A stretch of DNA of 64,000 nucleotides from Euclidia mi (taxonomy: Eukaryota; Arthropoda; Insecta; Lepidoptera; Erebidae). The stretch lies in assembly GCA_944739405.2 (NCBI GenBank), contig OX123187.2, positions 45,488,394 through 45,552,393 of the forward strand, written 5' to 3'. Positions 10,490 through 22,100 of this stretch are shown here, piece after piece. Under the pieces are notes generated by a model. It worked only from the letters and a program-made list of their open reading frames with translations. It made no database searches and had not been told where the DNA came from. The translations under genes and the position numbers were made by a program. How positions within the stretch are numbered: the first letter of the stretch is position 1; each line of letters opens with the position of its first letter.

Positions 10490-12995
10490 CTACTCTGGAC
10501 CAGCATGGAGATGCTTCTTGTGATAAAAATCAACAAGAAGGTCGACAACATGATCATGACGCGGTAGAATGCAAGGATGTTTGTAGTTATAAGGTTCATC
10601 CGAATTTGACAGACGACCCCCAACGCGTATGACGCCGTGCTCATCGAGAAACGGCTTGAGCCTAAGAATTGCGGGAGAACAGGGTACATTGTTTTTAAAA
10701 TTTTGAATGTCGTTACTAAAATGAACAGCCTGTACAGCTCGTAGTAACTTACATTCTGCAATTTCAAGATCAGTACTTGAAACAAAAGTCCCATTAGGTA
10801 GGTGCCTAAGAAACCTACAGACATAAACGATGGCGCGGAGTAACTTAGACCACGACGACATGCGTAGTGCGAGTGCATAGATCGGAGATTCCGCAACCTC
10901 AGCAATCACGGGATGAGAAACAGACTTCCGTTCGGGTACATCTTCGTCTTCTGCACTGTGGTCAAAGGGTTGCATGGGCCACTCTGACGGATCATGGGAA
11001 ATCCAAGAAGGTCCACGATGCCACAATGGATGATGCAGAAGATTAAGTGGAGTAACACCACGAGACAGGCAATCAGCGGGGTTCTCAATACCCACGACGT
11101 GATTGAAACAAGTAGCGGGAACAAGTTCAATCAATTTACTAACGCGGTTGGCGACAAAAGTCTGCCAGCGGTGAGGAGATGAATAAATCCAAGCGAGCAC
11201 TACTTTGGAGTCACAAAATGCGTATATTTTATTAATAGGGTAGTGGGGCAAAACTGTGTCTTGAACCTTGCGGAGCAACTGAGACAGCAGAAGGGCCGCG
11301 CACAACTCCAGTCTCGCAACCGAAATGGTTTTAATAGGCGAGACCTTGGACTTGGCACAAACTAACTGCACCGAGTAGTTAGAAACAATGCGGACTTGCA
11401 GATATACGACTCCGCCGTAAGCACGCTCGCTGGCGTCAGCGAAACCTATTAAGTTGATGGTACATCCATCTACCAACCCAAGATGACGCGGAATAGTAAT
11501 TTGATTAAGCGCGGTAAGCTCAATACAAAACTGGCCCCAAGCGGTGACAATATGGTCAGGGGGTGTTTCATCCCACTCACACTTTGATAGCCAAAGTTCT
11601 TTGATCAAGAGCTTGGCGTAAAAAATTGTGGGAGCCACAAAACCCATTATGTCCCATAGTCGAACCACTGTGGACAGCATAGTGCGTTTGGTGCACTTAT
11701 CATCTGGCGGTGAGACGTCAAACCGAAAACTATCACAGGATTTGTCCCAGCGTAAACCGAGAACTTTATGCGGTACAGACTTCTCAAACTCAATGTCCGG
11801 AGAAGCTTTATGAGAATCAGGTATGCGTGCGAGAACCTCCTTAGAGTTGCTTGTCCATTTGACAAGATCAAACTGGCCTCGCTTGAAAAGCTGAATAAGC
11901 TCTTCACAAAGCGAAATTGCTAGCGGAACGGATATGACACTACAGGCAATGTCATCCATATACAAAGCGGAAGTAGCAACAGCTGCTGCGGCGGGAAAGT
12001 GATCGCCTTCATCAGCGATCAACTGGCGAACAACTCGTAACGCGTGGTATGGGCTAGACTTGAGTCCAAAACAAACACGATTGAACTGATACACGGATAA
12101 AGGTTCCTTATTGTTAAAACGATAAAAAATCCGTTGAAATCTACGGTCAGATTCGCAAACGCCGATATTGAGGAACATTTGGCGGCAATCAGCTGACAGA
12201 GCGATTTGAAAAAGACGAAACTTGGCATGCAAAATGTCATTAATCGACTGACCCGATGTAGTCTTACAACTAGCATCTAAAACCACACGAAGTTTAGTAG
12301 AGGTTTTATCTTCGCGAACTACGCCGTGATGCGGGATATAATATGAGGGAAGAGAGTTACTCTCGTTGTTTACAACTACACTCCGTGTAAGCGCAGCAGC
12401 GTACGAGTCGCCTAACGAATAAGGGTCACCATAGAATGGCAACGCCACTACATATCTGCCACTGTCGTCACGAACAGTGGTACCGCGGAAATGTTCTTCA
12501 CACTCGAGATCCTTACGGCTCATCGAGGGCGGTGCGGTAATCTCTTCAAGCTCCCAAAATCGCTTCAGAAGAGAATCAATATTATTCTCTTGAAGAACAG
12601 AACAACAACAAGACGTAATATACTGAGAAGTATGTAACGTAGGTACGGTACCCATAATCACATACCCAAATACCGTCTCAATAGCGGCCGGTAAATCATA
12701 TCGCTCACTACGCACTACTTTAGTTAGTAGCAAGTGCGGAAATATTGAAGCTCCGATCAAAACATCAATATCTGCCGAATTCGCAAACTCCGCGTCTGCC
12801 AGCGGCAGTGTCTCGAGGTGGGTGAGTAATGATACGTCCACATTAGCGTTCGGCAATGTGTCTGTAATACGCTCCACGATAAGCGAAGAAATGTTAAAAT
12901 TAATATTCCTATCAAAACGCGAATGTATTTTAACATCTACGGAACCCTTGCAATGTTTTTCTGAACCCCCGATCCTTTGACTACTTAGTTACTAT
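10490..12995 (-). pseudogene. BEL reverse transcriptase and RNase H
   Basis: A long open frame (12,877-10,490 plus its in-frame upstream part) encodes the RT palm with KLRVVLDAS (motif A region), FGLKSSPYHA and catalytic YMDD. RNase H follows (LIGFADASERAYGG, ELCAALLL, CDSKVVLAW). It ends at an amber codon after HAGPE. The next codons continue in the same frame into integrase, so the stop is a point lesion in one original pol frame. Confidence 0.9.
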
Positions 12996-13712
12996 TTCTA
13001 AAGTTACCCCACAGTCCAAGGCGTTTGAAACAATCAGAAGTAATAAAATTACTCTGTGACGCACTGTCGAGTAGACATCGTACCATGTGAGGCGCTCCAT
13101 TAATATCATAAACGATAGCTTGCGCTGTCGCTAACAGAACAGTCTTGGACGCCGTACACCGCGGCTTAGCACTGCGCTGATCACTACAAGCGCGCGAGGG
13201 CCGTCCGCGCGTGTACACCGCCCGCGCAATGGACGTCGTACACAATGATACTTCGCCCTGAGACGTGGAGGGGGAAGTCACCGTGGCCTGCACCTGCGAC
13301 GTAAGCGTGTCAAGGTTACCGGCTTGGCTCGACGACGGATAACTTTTATCGAAGTTTAATAATGAGTGGTGTCGTTGATTACAGGAACGACATCTCGTCT
13401 TACTAGAACAATCACTCGTTTTATGCTTTATACTTAAGCAATTAATGCAAGGTTTGTTATCGTTCACACGTTTGAAACGAGCAGTCGGATTTAAATTATT
13501 AAAGGCGGGACATTTATAGAAATGGTCGTGTACTATATTACTGCACAGACACTTCTGTGAATTATTATTATTAGATTCCGAGCATGCTACGTAAGATTGC
13601 GGATTAGGGACCGAGTTATTATTGCTATTTCGCGCTTCATTCGACCTTAGTTTGCTATTATTATTATTAGACGAGCTAGATGAACTAGACTGCGTATTAT
13701 GATAATTATATT
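12985..13712 (-). pseudogene. BEL zinc knuckle and aspartic protease
   Basis: After a Ser/Asn-rich linker, cysteine/histidine knuckles are visible (CINCLSIKHKTSDC and CRSCNQRHH). These are followed by an aspartic protease active-site segment, CLLDSASQSNFIT, the LDSA form of the DSG motif. The frame ends at 12,985 in a shift; the continuation in another frame (KGSVDVKIHSRFD) joins the RT ORF. Confidence 0.8.
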
Positions 13713-14588
13713 CGACACTGATCTTTGATGAAAGAAATAAAACTATCTAGTGTAGGTATTTTATGATTGCATTCCGTCATCTCAAATGCGCGAATTGTTT
13801 CAGTGTCAAACTTTTTTAAAGCGAGTTGAAGAAACATAAAGTCGGAAAGATCTTCTAATTTTAAGTTTTTAAGGGAATTCACTGCGGTAACAAAGTTGTC
13901 TATAAACAGCTGGAAATTCGAAACAGACGCGGCACCGGACAATTTAAGATTTAAAGCTTGATCAAAGTAAGTAGATGCTAGAACACGAGTATCTTGATAC
14001 CTATCAAGTAGTGACTGAAATATGACCTGATAATTCTCAGCACTGGGTGTGACACCTGCAAATACGGATTGGGCCTTCGGTGACAGTTTACCTATTAAAT
14101 AGTACAACCTGTCAGCATCTGTCAGAGAACCATTATCGTGCACTGTAGACTTAAAACTCGCATAGAATAACGGCCAATTTCGTATATCGCCATCAAATGA
14201 CATGAGCTCAATTGGCGGTAATCTCGGCGTTCGAATCGCAGAAACGGGCTGTGCTGAATATTTACCCTCCAATTGTGATTGTATACGCTTGATGATACAA
14301 TAAAGATCTTCGAATGAGGTGTACGCCTGATAATTCGGCTGTTTATCAGGATAAATAGAAAGCAATCTTGCGTTATAATCGTCTAACAACTTATGAAAAT
14401 CTGTTCGAATACTATCTACTGTCATACAATAACTAAGAAATGATTCCCTATTAATGTCGGAAGTACTTAGTGGCAGTTTTTGAGCGCTCGTAAATGTTTT
14501 GAATACGCTCAAATAAAATATTGCGTTTTGCTTCTAAGATTGTCAGCTCTTTTTCTTCCGACATGCGTGGCTTCTTTTGTTGTGCCAT
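13706..14588 (-). pseudogene. BEL gag (DUF1759-like), frameshifted
   Basis: Begins MAQQKKPRMSEEKELTILE, a typical charged BEL gag start, then shifts frame near 14,470. From about 14,460 to 13,712 it encodes the gag core with the landmark LPPIELMSFDGD and downstream helical segments. A second one-base shift near 13,712 separates it from the Asn/Ser-rich linker and the zinc knuckle. Structural protein of the intracellular particle in functional relatives. Confidence 0.8.
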
Positions 14589-14605
14589 GTTTGCGTAAAT
14601 ATAAG

Positions 14606-14745
14606 CTCGGCGAGGAATCAGCGATAGGCGTGCTTTTTGGGAGAAAGGGAGGGAATAAAAAGGATCGCTCGTATTGGACAAGCAAGCGAGGAATGATTGA
14701 CGTTGATGTAATTAATTATCAATAGAAAGGTAGATGGCGCTACCA
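14606..14745 (-). repeat. BEL 5' LTR, truncated to 140 bp
   Basis: Homologous to 9,081-9,220 with about 3 differences, ending CTACCA followed by the GTATG duplication. The homology stops about 18 nt before the gag start codon (14,588), so roughly 400 nt of LTR, the tRNA primer-binding site and the 5' leader are missing. This copy cannot have a normal promoter or prime reverse transcription. Confidence 0.8.
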
Positions 14746-15882
14746 GTATGTGAAGTGTGAAATTTATTAATATGCGAATTAAAAAGCGCGTTCGCCTTTG
14801 ATTATTTACGTACTTTTTTAATTAGTTCAGGTACATCAATAAACATTATACGAAAGAAAGTTTATCAAATTCGTAAACAAAACTTCTACTATCATATTAT
14901 GCCAATTCGTACTAACTAACCTTTGACATAATACGTAGCGCTTCAAACGCGTGCTACACACATTTTTATTAGGTATATTAACAAACATTCGTACACACAT
15001 TTACTCAATATACGACCCTAAATAATTGCTTAAATTAAAATCATCGTTCACATTCGCACGATTTGCTAATAACTTCACTTATCGTGTCACGTGAAACGGA
15101 TATATTGAGTATTCCTATGAGTGAGACAGAGAAAGCGTGTCCCGCGTTAGCGCAAGAAACTATGAACGAACCGAATCGCGCACGAAGCGATGAATTCACA
15201 CTTCACGAAATTTCGCAACTATATTTCATTAGCTAAATGCTAAATGAAAATTCGCATGCTAAAATTAATATGATTGCTAATAAGTATATCCATCACTATG
15301 CGCTACTATCAATCAGCTGGGGCATTACCCTCGGCCGCGCGAGCGCGACCACGTGATCATAAACTGCCGCCGTTAGGGCGTATAAGCTCGTTTTTGGAAG
15401 CGCATGTAGGCATGTATAGGCGCGCCTTTTTGGCACACGCGTATCTCGTACGAGCGTTGATGCGCTTCTAAGCTCGCATAAGCTTGAGCCGTCAGAGTCC
15501 ATGTTGATACTGACACGATTTCACTACTATTTCGAGCGAACATTCCGAAATATGCCCGTATACGCGAGTTTGGTTTTTTGAAGCGCGTAATGTAGCGCGC
15601 GTGTAAGCGCGTATGCTGAAATCACCGTATACACGCAGAAAAATACGCTAATCTGTAACCGCCCTTAGGTACCAGCCCACGTTCACGATGTAGGTACATA
15701 CGGCCGGTGTAGGCACGATGCATTTCGCGCGCTATACATTGCGGCGTATAAAATTTGCCTATATTTTTTAAGCTTAAAAAATAATTTCGTTTCCCAGGTA
15801 TTATTTTCGCGTAGTACCTATGACTTGGCATGATGTGCAGAACGAGAAGACTTCGGCTTGGTGATGGGTCTTGTGACACCCT

Positions 15883-16193
15883 ACTCCGTCCGTTCGTAAC
15901 TGTGGCACGATCGCGGCTGTTGTGTACTTTAGGGTATACTGCGCGTGGGTATAACTCGAGTTTCGTGCGTTTGTATGGATTTAGAATACTGTTAGATATT
16001 ATTACCGTGACTGAACTATGGAGCGGACTATTTGGGGATTCTAATTCGCGTAGCTTATCTGTGGGAGCGACTCTTTCGAACTAGTTCGTTCGCGACTACA
16101 CAAGACTAGCACGTACACATTTTATTACAACGTAACTAAACGTGTACGTGTTCGTCTACGCGTACGCATCTCATGTGTTTTAGACATTAGGCG
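15883..16193. other. Intergenic, no gene seen
   Basis: No coding signal. Rich in CGTACG/ACGCGT words, as is the right half of the neighbouring transposon. Confidence 0.4.
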
Positions 16194-16257
16194 GGTCCAC
16201 ACAGAGCGAGCAGGCTCGTGCGGCAAATGCCTCGCGAGGCTGCTCGGTCTATGTGGA
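16194..16257. repeat. Imperfect hairpin, about 31-bp arms
   Basis: Arms GTCCACACAGAGCGAGCA... and its complement ...TGCTCGGTCTATGTGGAC flank a 2-nt gap, with about 26 of 31 positions pairing. GC-rich against an AT-rich background. Probably a small foldback element. Confidence 0.6.
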
Positions 16258-16387
16258 CGTGCCTATTGGCGTATCTAAAGTTGTTTTTCAGGTTGACTAG
16301 ACCAGAACTTCAAATCGTTTACCAAAATTGGGTGGGCACAAGACCATACCAGGGCCAACGAATTCAGAAAATAATGGATGTGGAGAC

Positions 16388-16600
16388 CTTTACGATTTCG
16401 TGTGTCGATTCCAAGTGGGGTCTGCCCCATAGAGAAAAGTAATAGAGTTGGCTCTCGTGGTTAGGATACACTGGAGGAACGACCGTGTCTCTTGCTCTCG
16501 TAGTTAAGATACACTGGGGGAACGACTGCCACGGTGCCAAGCGGCAATTTGGGTCGCAGAAAGTTTGTCTTCAGAGCGGCTACAAGAAATGTGCTTCTAT
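16388..16600. repeat. Dispersed direct repeat, copy 1
   Basis: Shares CGATTCCAAGTGG, CTCTTGCTCTCGTAG, CAAGCGGCAATTTGGG and AGAAAGTTTGTCTT in the same order with 17,478-17,673. Internally it also repeats a GATACACTGG-GGAACGAC unit twice. Family unknown; too far apart and too diverged to call LTRs. Confidence 0.55.
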
Positions 16601-17477
16601 TCTTTTCTGAGTCCGTTGCTGGGGCAGGCACGGCCCATCTGGTACATACGCCCATGATTTAACCTTTAGGTAGGTTTGGCTGTAAATAATACACAAATAA
16701 TAATGTGACGCATTATTTTTATTTCGCATCCCGTTTGAAATAGTTTCACTTCAAAATTAACAACTTTGGACACATTGAGATTCATTCTATGGAAGACCTT
16801 TTCAAATCGAGTCTTTACAACTGTTTATGTGGGAACGGAAACTATAACGGCTCACAGGAATATAACGGTAAGCTACAAACAATATTATGTGGTGTTTTTA
16901 GGGATAACACTTAATCCAATATTTACAAATACATAGTTACTAACTTCGTTAGAATGAATATTGTGAGTAAAAAACTTGAAGTTCGCAAATTGGAAACCTT
17001 AATAAACAGTACACAGTCTTAATATTAGCACTGCCCTATAAATTATGTAAATTTTATTCATAATTATTAAAAATCACGTTTACATTTTTTTATTCAATTT
17101 TATTAACAATGAGTTGACAAAACTTACACTAGGTAAACTTTATATGTACTTGTACTTTAATCGATAGTTTTGTATAAAAATATTTTTTTTAATGTTTGTA
17201 TTTTATATTTTTTTATTTTAAATCGAATCAAACGCTAATATTGCTTTTATGTAATTATTTGGTAAAAAATATCTAAAAAGTTGACAAACGTTATTTAAAA
17301 TAAGACACATTGAACCACCTATTGTTTATGATGAGTATGACGGAATAACATAAATGCATAGTGAATGATGTGCCGAGTGACCGAAGCTAAAGTCTTTTGG
17401 TAAACAAACTAGTGGCAAGCATCGGCGTAACCGGGTCAATGAATACAGATTACATAGGAGCGCAGTTCCTAAGGATT

Positions 17478-17673
17478 TCGCGTGCCGATTCCAAGTGGAG
17501 ACTGTCTCTAGTTTAGTTCGTAGTAGACGCCGTTGGCGGCGCTGGCGTCGTTCTCCGTCTCTCTTGCTCTCGTAGAGACAGCTGTCACAGTGCGACTGCC
17601 ACGCCGCCAAGCGGCAATTTGGGACACAGAAAGTTTGTCTTTAGAGCTTCCATAGGAAATGCGCCTCTATGTA
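17478..17673. repeat. Dispersed direct repeat, copy 2
   Basis: Second copy of the repeat at 16,388-16,600 in the same orientation. The interval between them is AT-rich with no ORF. Confidence 0.55.
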
Positions 17674-18253
17674 AATGTCGCAGCTCTTTGACCGGGTGTA
17701 GCTGACAATTATAACTTGACATTAGAAAGCACATTCAAATATGTACCCTTTAAAAATAAATGCCTGGCTTCAAGATTTTAAGTTGTATTTACGCATAAGC
17801 TGGCTGCCCACTGTGCGACTACTCAGTACCCCATTAACAACGGCTAAGCACGCACCTTGGGACGCCAGCTTTACGTGAGCCAACAACTCTTGTTACAAAA
17901 TGCTGACCGTAAATCGATCTACTTTCATTAGCCTCCCGTTCAATCAAACCCGTTACATACGCGTGCACGTACACGCGAACTTATCTGGTAGGTTTAAGCC
18001 TGAAGAGCCACAATTATATAGGTAGGTATCTACCTATTGCATAACCGATTGCAGACATAATGAAACCCATAGTACTCTTAAGTACCAAGTCGCCACATCA
18101 GTAGAAAATCTTGCTACTGCGATGAAACCTACCATTCTGGTAACAATTCGTTAACATTTTCGCGTTCAATAGGCGAAGGAAACACGTATTCTGCCAAGTT
18201 ATAACTGTCAGATTGTAATATAGACTTTATGTGACGGGCGTGTTGGTGTGCCG
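17674..18253. other. 3' flank of the PARG-like gene
   Basis: Holds the 3' UTR of the minus-strand gene that stops at 18,254. On the minus strand no unambiguous AATAAA could be tied to the transcript end. No other gene. Confidence 0.4.
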
Positions 18254-19154
18254 CTATGTGTCGTCCGGTATTTTCTCGATGCCTATGAGTTCGTCGAACA
18301 GTGAGTGGTTCTCTGGTATCACGTGTGGCTCGAGGAGAGTTTGACGTGCGAACTTGAGCACTGCCCGCGCGAGTTGACCCACCGTCCACTTTCTATCGAC
18401 TAGAACTCTGACTAGGGTGTCCAGCTGGAACAAAAAGTATTTTATGTTAGATGATGTAAGTCATTTTACGAACGTATAGAGCTGATAGATCTGAGATTGT
18501 ATGCAGTAGGAAGACAATAGCTCTACATGTTTGAACTGTGTCTGTCCGATAGATTAGTTATAAAGCGACCCTCCTTTACGTTTTGACTGTCCTGAGCACA
18601 CCATCACAGGTGTAGGTAATGTAGGTATATCAGATGAGCGCCAAGGTTTTTGTTTCTACCAAAAATCGCAAATACATTTTACTAACAGAATCGAAAGAAG
18701 TAGATTCTCTTGTTATTTACAGTGAGTTACTTAACTTTTGCTACTTGATCTAAGCCCAATAAATTATTATTTCGTAACGGTATTACTTCATCATCAATCA
18801 TCATCATCATCAGCCTGCCATAGTCCTCTGCTGGTTATAGGCCTCTCCAATGGCAGCCACTGAGCCCGATTTTCAGCTTTTTGTGTCCAGGCGCTGCCAG
18901 CCACTTTACGTATAGCTAGCCGCACTCCACCAAGCCGGAGGGCGTCCTACACAATTTTTACTTACCTTAAACAATTTCTCATTGCCGAACGTATAATAAA
19001 TAAGCGCGGGCACGCCAGCCACGCTGGAGGCGAGCCACTGCAGCAGCAGCTTCAGCTGCGGGTGACCCCGGTGTCTCGTACCGCAGCCCCAGTTGCCCGT
19101 CGCCACCGGCCGGCACGACCCGCCTGACACGATCTTGTGCGCCAACTGGTTTAT
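18254..19154 (-). CDS. PARG-like gene: C-terminal exons
   Basis: The exon at 18,966-19,154 encodes RPVATGNWGCG and LIYYTFGNEKLF, close to the family's ATGNWGCG...VYFTFGD block. This is the clearest proof of PARG homology. The final exon ends at TAG 18,254 after KIPDDT. The loop following WGCG is basic (TRHRGH) rather than the usual AFGGD. Confidence 0.9.
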
Positions 19155-22100
19155 CTGAGGAGACCATGACGATTATACTCTTACAAGAAGTGTTGTTTTT
19201 TACGTTCTGAGAATGAGGTGTTTGCGGTGTATTGGTTTTTAGACTATGTCCTATGGGCTATGCCATGGAGGGCCTTATTACACCCTCTCGAGTGTCAAAA
19301 GCTTGCCAATGTGATACTCTGATGTATATTATTCTTAGCTATATTACTGAAATGTTCATCCGTACGGTAGTTTTATGGCGTTGTTGCTGTTTGGATATAG
19401 TGCGATCTTCACTTTACGATCCCGGCCTCCTGACATTAATATTCTTTAAAAATCTCAGCCAAAAAACCTTTTCTTTTGTAAGTTGTTCAGGTTGTATTTG
19501 TAGAGCTTATTAATCTTCATTAATAACAGGATCTACTAATCGGAACAGTCTTGCTCTGACGGGTCAATGCTTTTTAACGTATTTTGGATGTATCTTCTTT
19601 GCATCAGCTATATATTATCTATTGAACGGCTTTGATGACTAACTACGGAATTCAATATTCGGTCTATAGATAGATCTGTAGATTTTAGATTCGTTTTTGA
19701 CATAAGCTCCATACAAAATAATTATGTCAAACACGAATCTCGAATCTCAAAATCCATGTATGGATCGAATATTGAAAATGGCCGTAAACCAAATGACTGT
19801 ATGGACTACCGACACCGTATAGTGTAGACTTCAGAAAGCAATCGATACGTTTAAATTTAGTTTCAGTAAATTTCCAAAATTTTCTGCGAAGGCAGTTAAT
19901 TGGTTCATGATTCTATAAAATGGTTCGATTTTATACTTTGTTAGGTTTACCATCATAAGTATCATAACACATAAAAATTAAAAGCTCTTGAAGTAGGTAG
20001 AAGACACACTTGGGTATGGTAACAACATTTTAGTACACCGTTATTTATAGTAAGTATTGTTTTTAAGACAGTCATCACTTGAGTCTTTGGATATCATGAC
20101 CATATCTTAGGGGTTTTATTATAAATAGGTGTCCAGATAGGATTTTAGTAATCATCTCTGAAGGTTTTTCAAGTAGTTTGTTGGTCAGTATGGACAGTAG
20201 ATAAGGGTATTAATCACAAGGTACACGAGTGACTGGATGAAGTGGAATATTGGTACACATATCCAATGCTTGAACATCAATGTTACTATATAACATGCGT
20301 TCACAGAAGTATATGTTTCGACAGAAAGCAAAGACGACAATAAATAAATATAATATTATTGTATGTTTGTTAGTATATTGAGTAGGTATTGAGAGTTAGC
20401 GACAGCCGGGTACACGTCTACCTTCGGTTTCTTTAGTTTAAGAGTGACCGGTTCGCATTCGACGGTCTCCTCAATGGTTTCTACGATCATGTTTATCATC
20501 CAGTTCAACTTTTTCTTCCTAGCGCTGGGGTTGAAGGTGCCTTGGGTGGCTGACTTGCTTTCACCCCCGTCATCCCTCTCATTCCCTTTGTCGTTCGCTC
20601 TTGTGCTGTCTAATATCGCCTCCGGTATAGACTCTTTTACTTTACGTTTCTGTCAAAACATATAGTACTTTAAGTTAAGATTTCTTAAACACGCTATGTG
20701 TCTTTAGCTTTGCTTTGTGAGTATTTTTGATGATGCATGATGCTATTCCAATTACCAAGATTCCAAGAATTGCATTAGTTATTTGTTCGTTTTTTAATTT
20801 TGACCAAGCAGGACATGACATCGTTACATTAGCTATTTTATTATAATGTCCGTGAAGTTGTAAGTTCTATTACAGTTTTGAAAAAAAAAGCCGTATGTTC
20901 CAGCGTCAAAAAGCTTCTTGTACACCCTCATAGGGTTGCAGCCTATGAAAAAAATAGATATAATAGGTATACCTACGTATAATTAGGTTTATTAAGTAGC
21001 AGTGACTAAGAAGCAGGCTACAGTATAACTTTATAAAACATGATATAGCTAAACATAATTTGGAGAATGTTCTTGAAGCCTACGCACCACGGCAGGCGAA
21101 AAAGCTGTTTTTGCGGCACTAGTGCGTGACTATATACCGTAGGCATAGCTTTTAATATAGTTATATGTGTGTAGTGTACATACTGAGTTGTTACGTACAA
21201 GATGCGCGGCGAGCCTGTGCCGGTGTCGCGCGAGCTCCAGCGAGAGTGACCGCGCGGCGAGGGCTAGAGGCTTGTGCGGCACAGAGCGCGGCTCCCTGCC
21301 GTACAGCTCCGCCGCGTCGGCGCCACCGCCCGCGCTAACTGGACCCACTGCTAAAGACTCACTTAGAGTACGCTTTAATAGGGATCCTGCGAACCTGCGG
21401 GAACAAAAATAATGTTCAGTCATATAAAACAGATACCTATCTCGAGTTCTTGCTCACACGTCTTCCTGTCAAAGAAACATCGTTACGCGGTCTACTGCTC
21501 ATCTTATGTACCAAAATATTGCTCTTTTAGTCAGGGCCCTGACCTAGCTTTGTATATGTAGTGTTACCGAATCGATTTTCTCTAGATTTTTAAGCCAGTT
21601 CTACTGCTGGACCAAGGATTCTCCTTTGAACTTCTAAATTGTCAATGTCATTTCGCCTTTGCCATTTGGACCTTACTCATTGCCCTGGACTGTTTCAATG
21701 GCAGCTGCTTGATTTTATATTTCTGGGTATTTGTTTGAAACATTTTCTTCCTCGTGGAATTTTCCTCTAAATAAAGCGTGCTTTGGAATAAGGTACTGAT
21801 AACTATGAAAATATTATGAATGTGTCACCTAATCACAGCCAAGTCTCGAGAGTCTAACTCTCTGTTCTTGTGTTCGCCGGAGTCAGCGTCGACGATGGGG
21901 TCGTTCAGCCACTGGTTGAACTGCTCGTATACTTCTTCCAGCTCTGACCTGCGAACAATAAGACAAACCATGCAGTTGTGAAGAACACGTACTATTAGTG
22001 TATTTATTGAAGGACCAGGTACTTGTGCAGGTGTTCAAGCGGCCATTTGTGGTAGATAATTTCACCAAAATCAGTATCAGCATTTTACTGGCTAATTAAT

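Larger units (their letters stand above)
8685..14745 (-). mobile_element. BEL/Pao LTR retrotransposon, minus strand, defective
   Basis: Gag, protease, RT/RNase H and integrase follow in BEL/Pao order from right to left. Flanking GTATG at 8,680-8,684 and 14,746-14,750 is a perfect 5-bp target duplication, and the element ends are TGGTTCGGCG and GCGCTACCA. The shared 140 bp of the two LTRs differ at about 3 positions, so the insertion is not ancient. The coding region has three frameshifts (about 14,470, 13,712 and 12,995) and one in-frame amber stop (10,490-10,492). Confidence 0.9.
8362..15882. mobile_element. TA-target DNA transposon, copy 1, split by a BEL element
   Basis: The left end (CAGGTTGTAAAAAGACCC, followed by the words ACTGAAACCCC and TTGAGGCTCAAAGT) is preceded by TA at 8,360-8,361. 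The matching right end (GACTTGGCATGATG...GGGTCTTGTGACACCCT) lies at about 15,810-15,882. The same pair of ends bounds copies at 23,224-23,770 and 46,943-47,335. Removing the BEL insertion (8,680-14,750) leaves about 1.45 kb, longer than the other two copies. No transposase is recognisable inside, so it appears non-autonomous. Confidence 0.65.

Noticed and set aside
21130..21423. 97-codon minus ORF as a separate gene
   Set aside because: It is an exon of the PARG-like gene extended into both introns.
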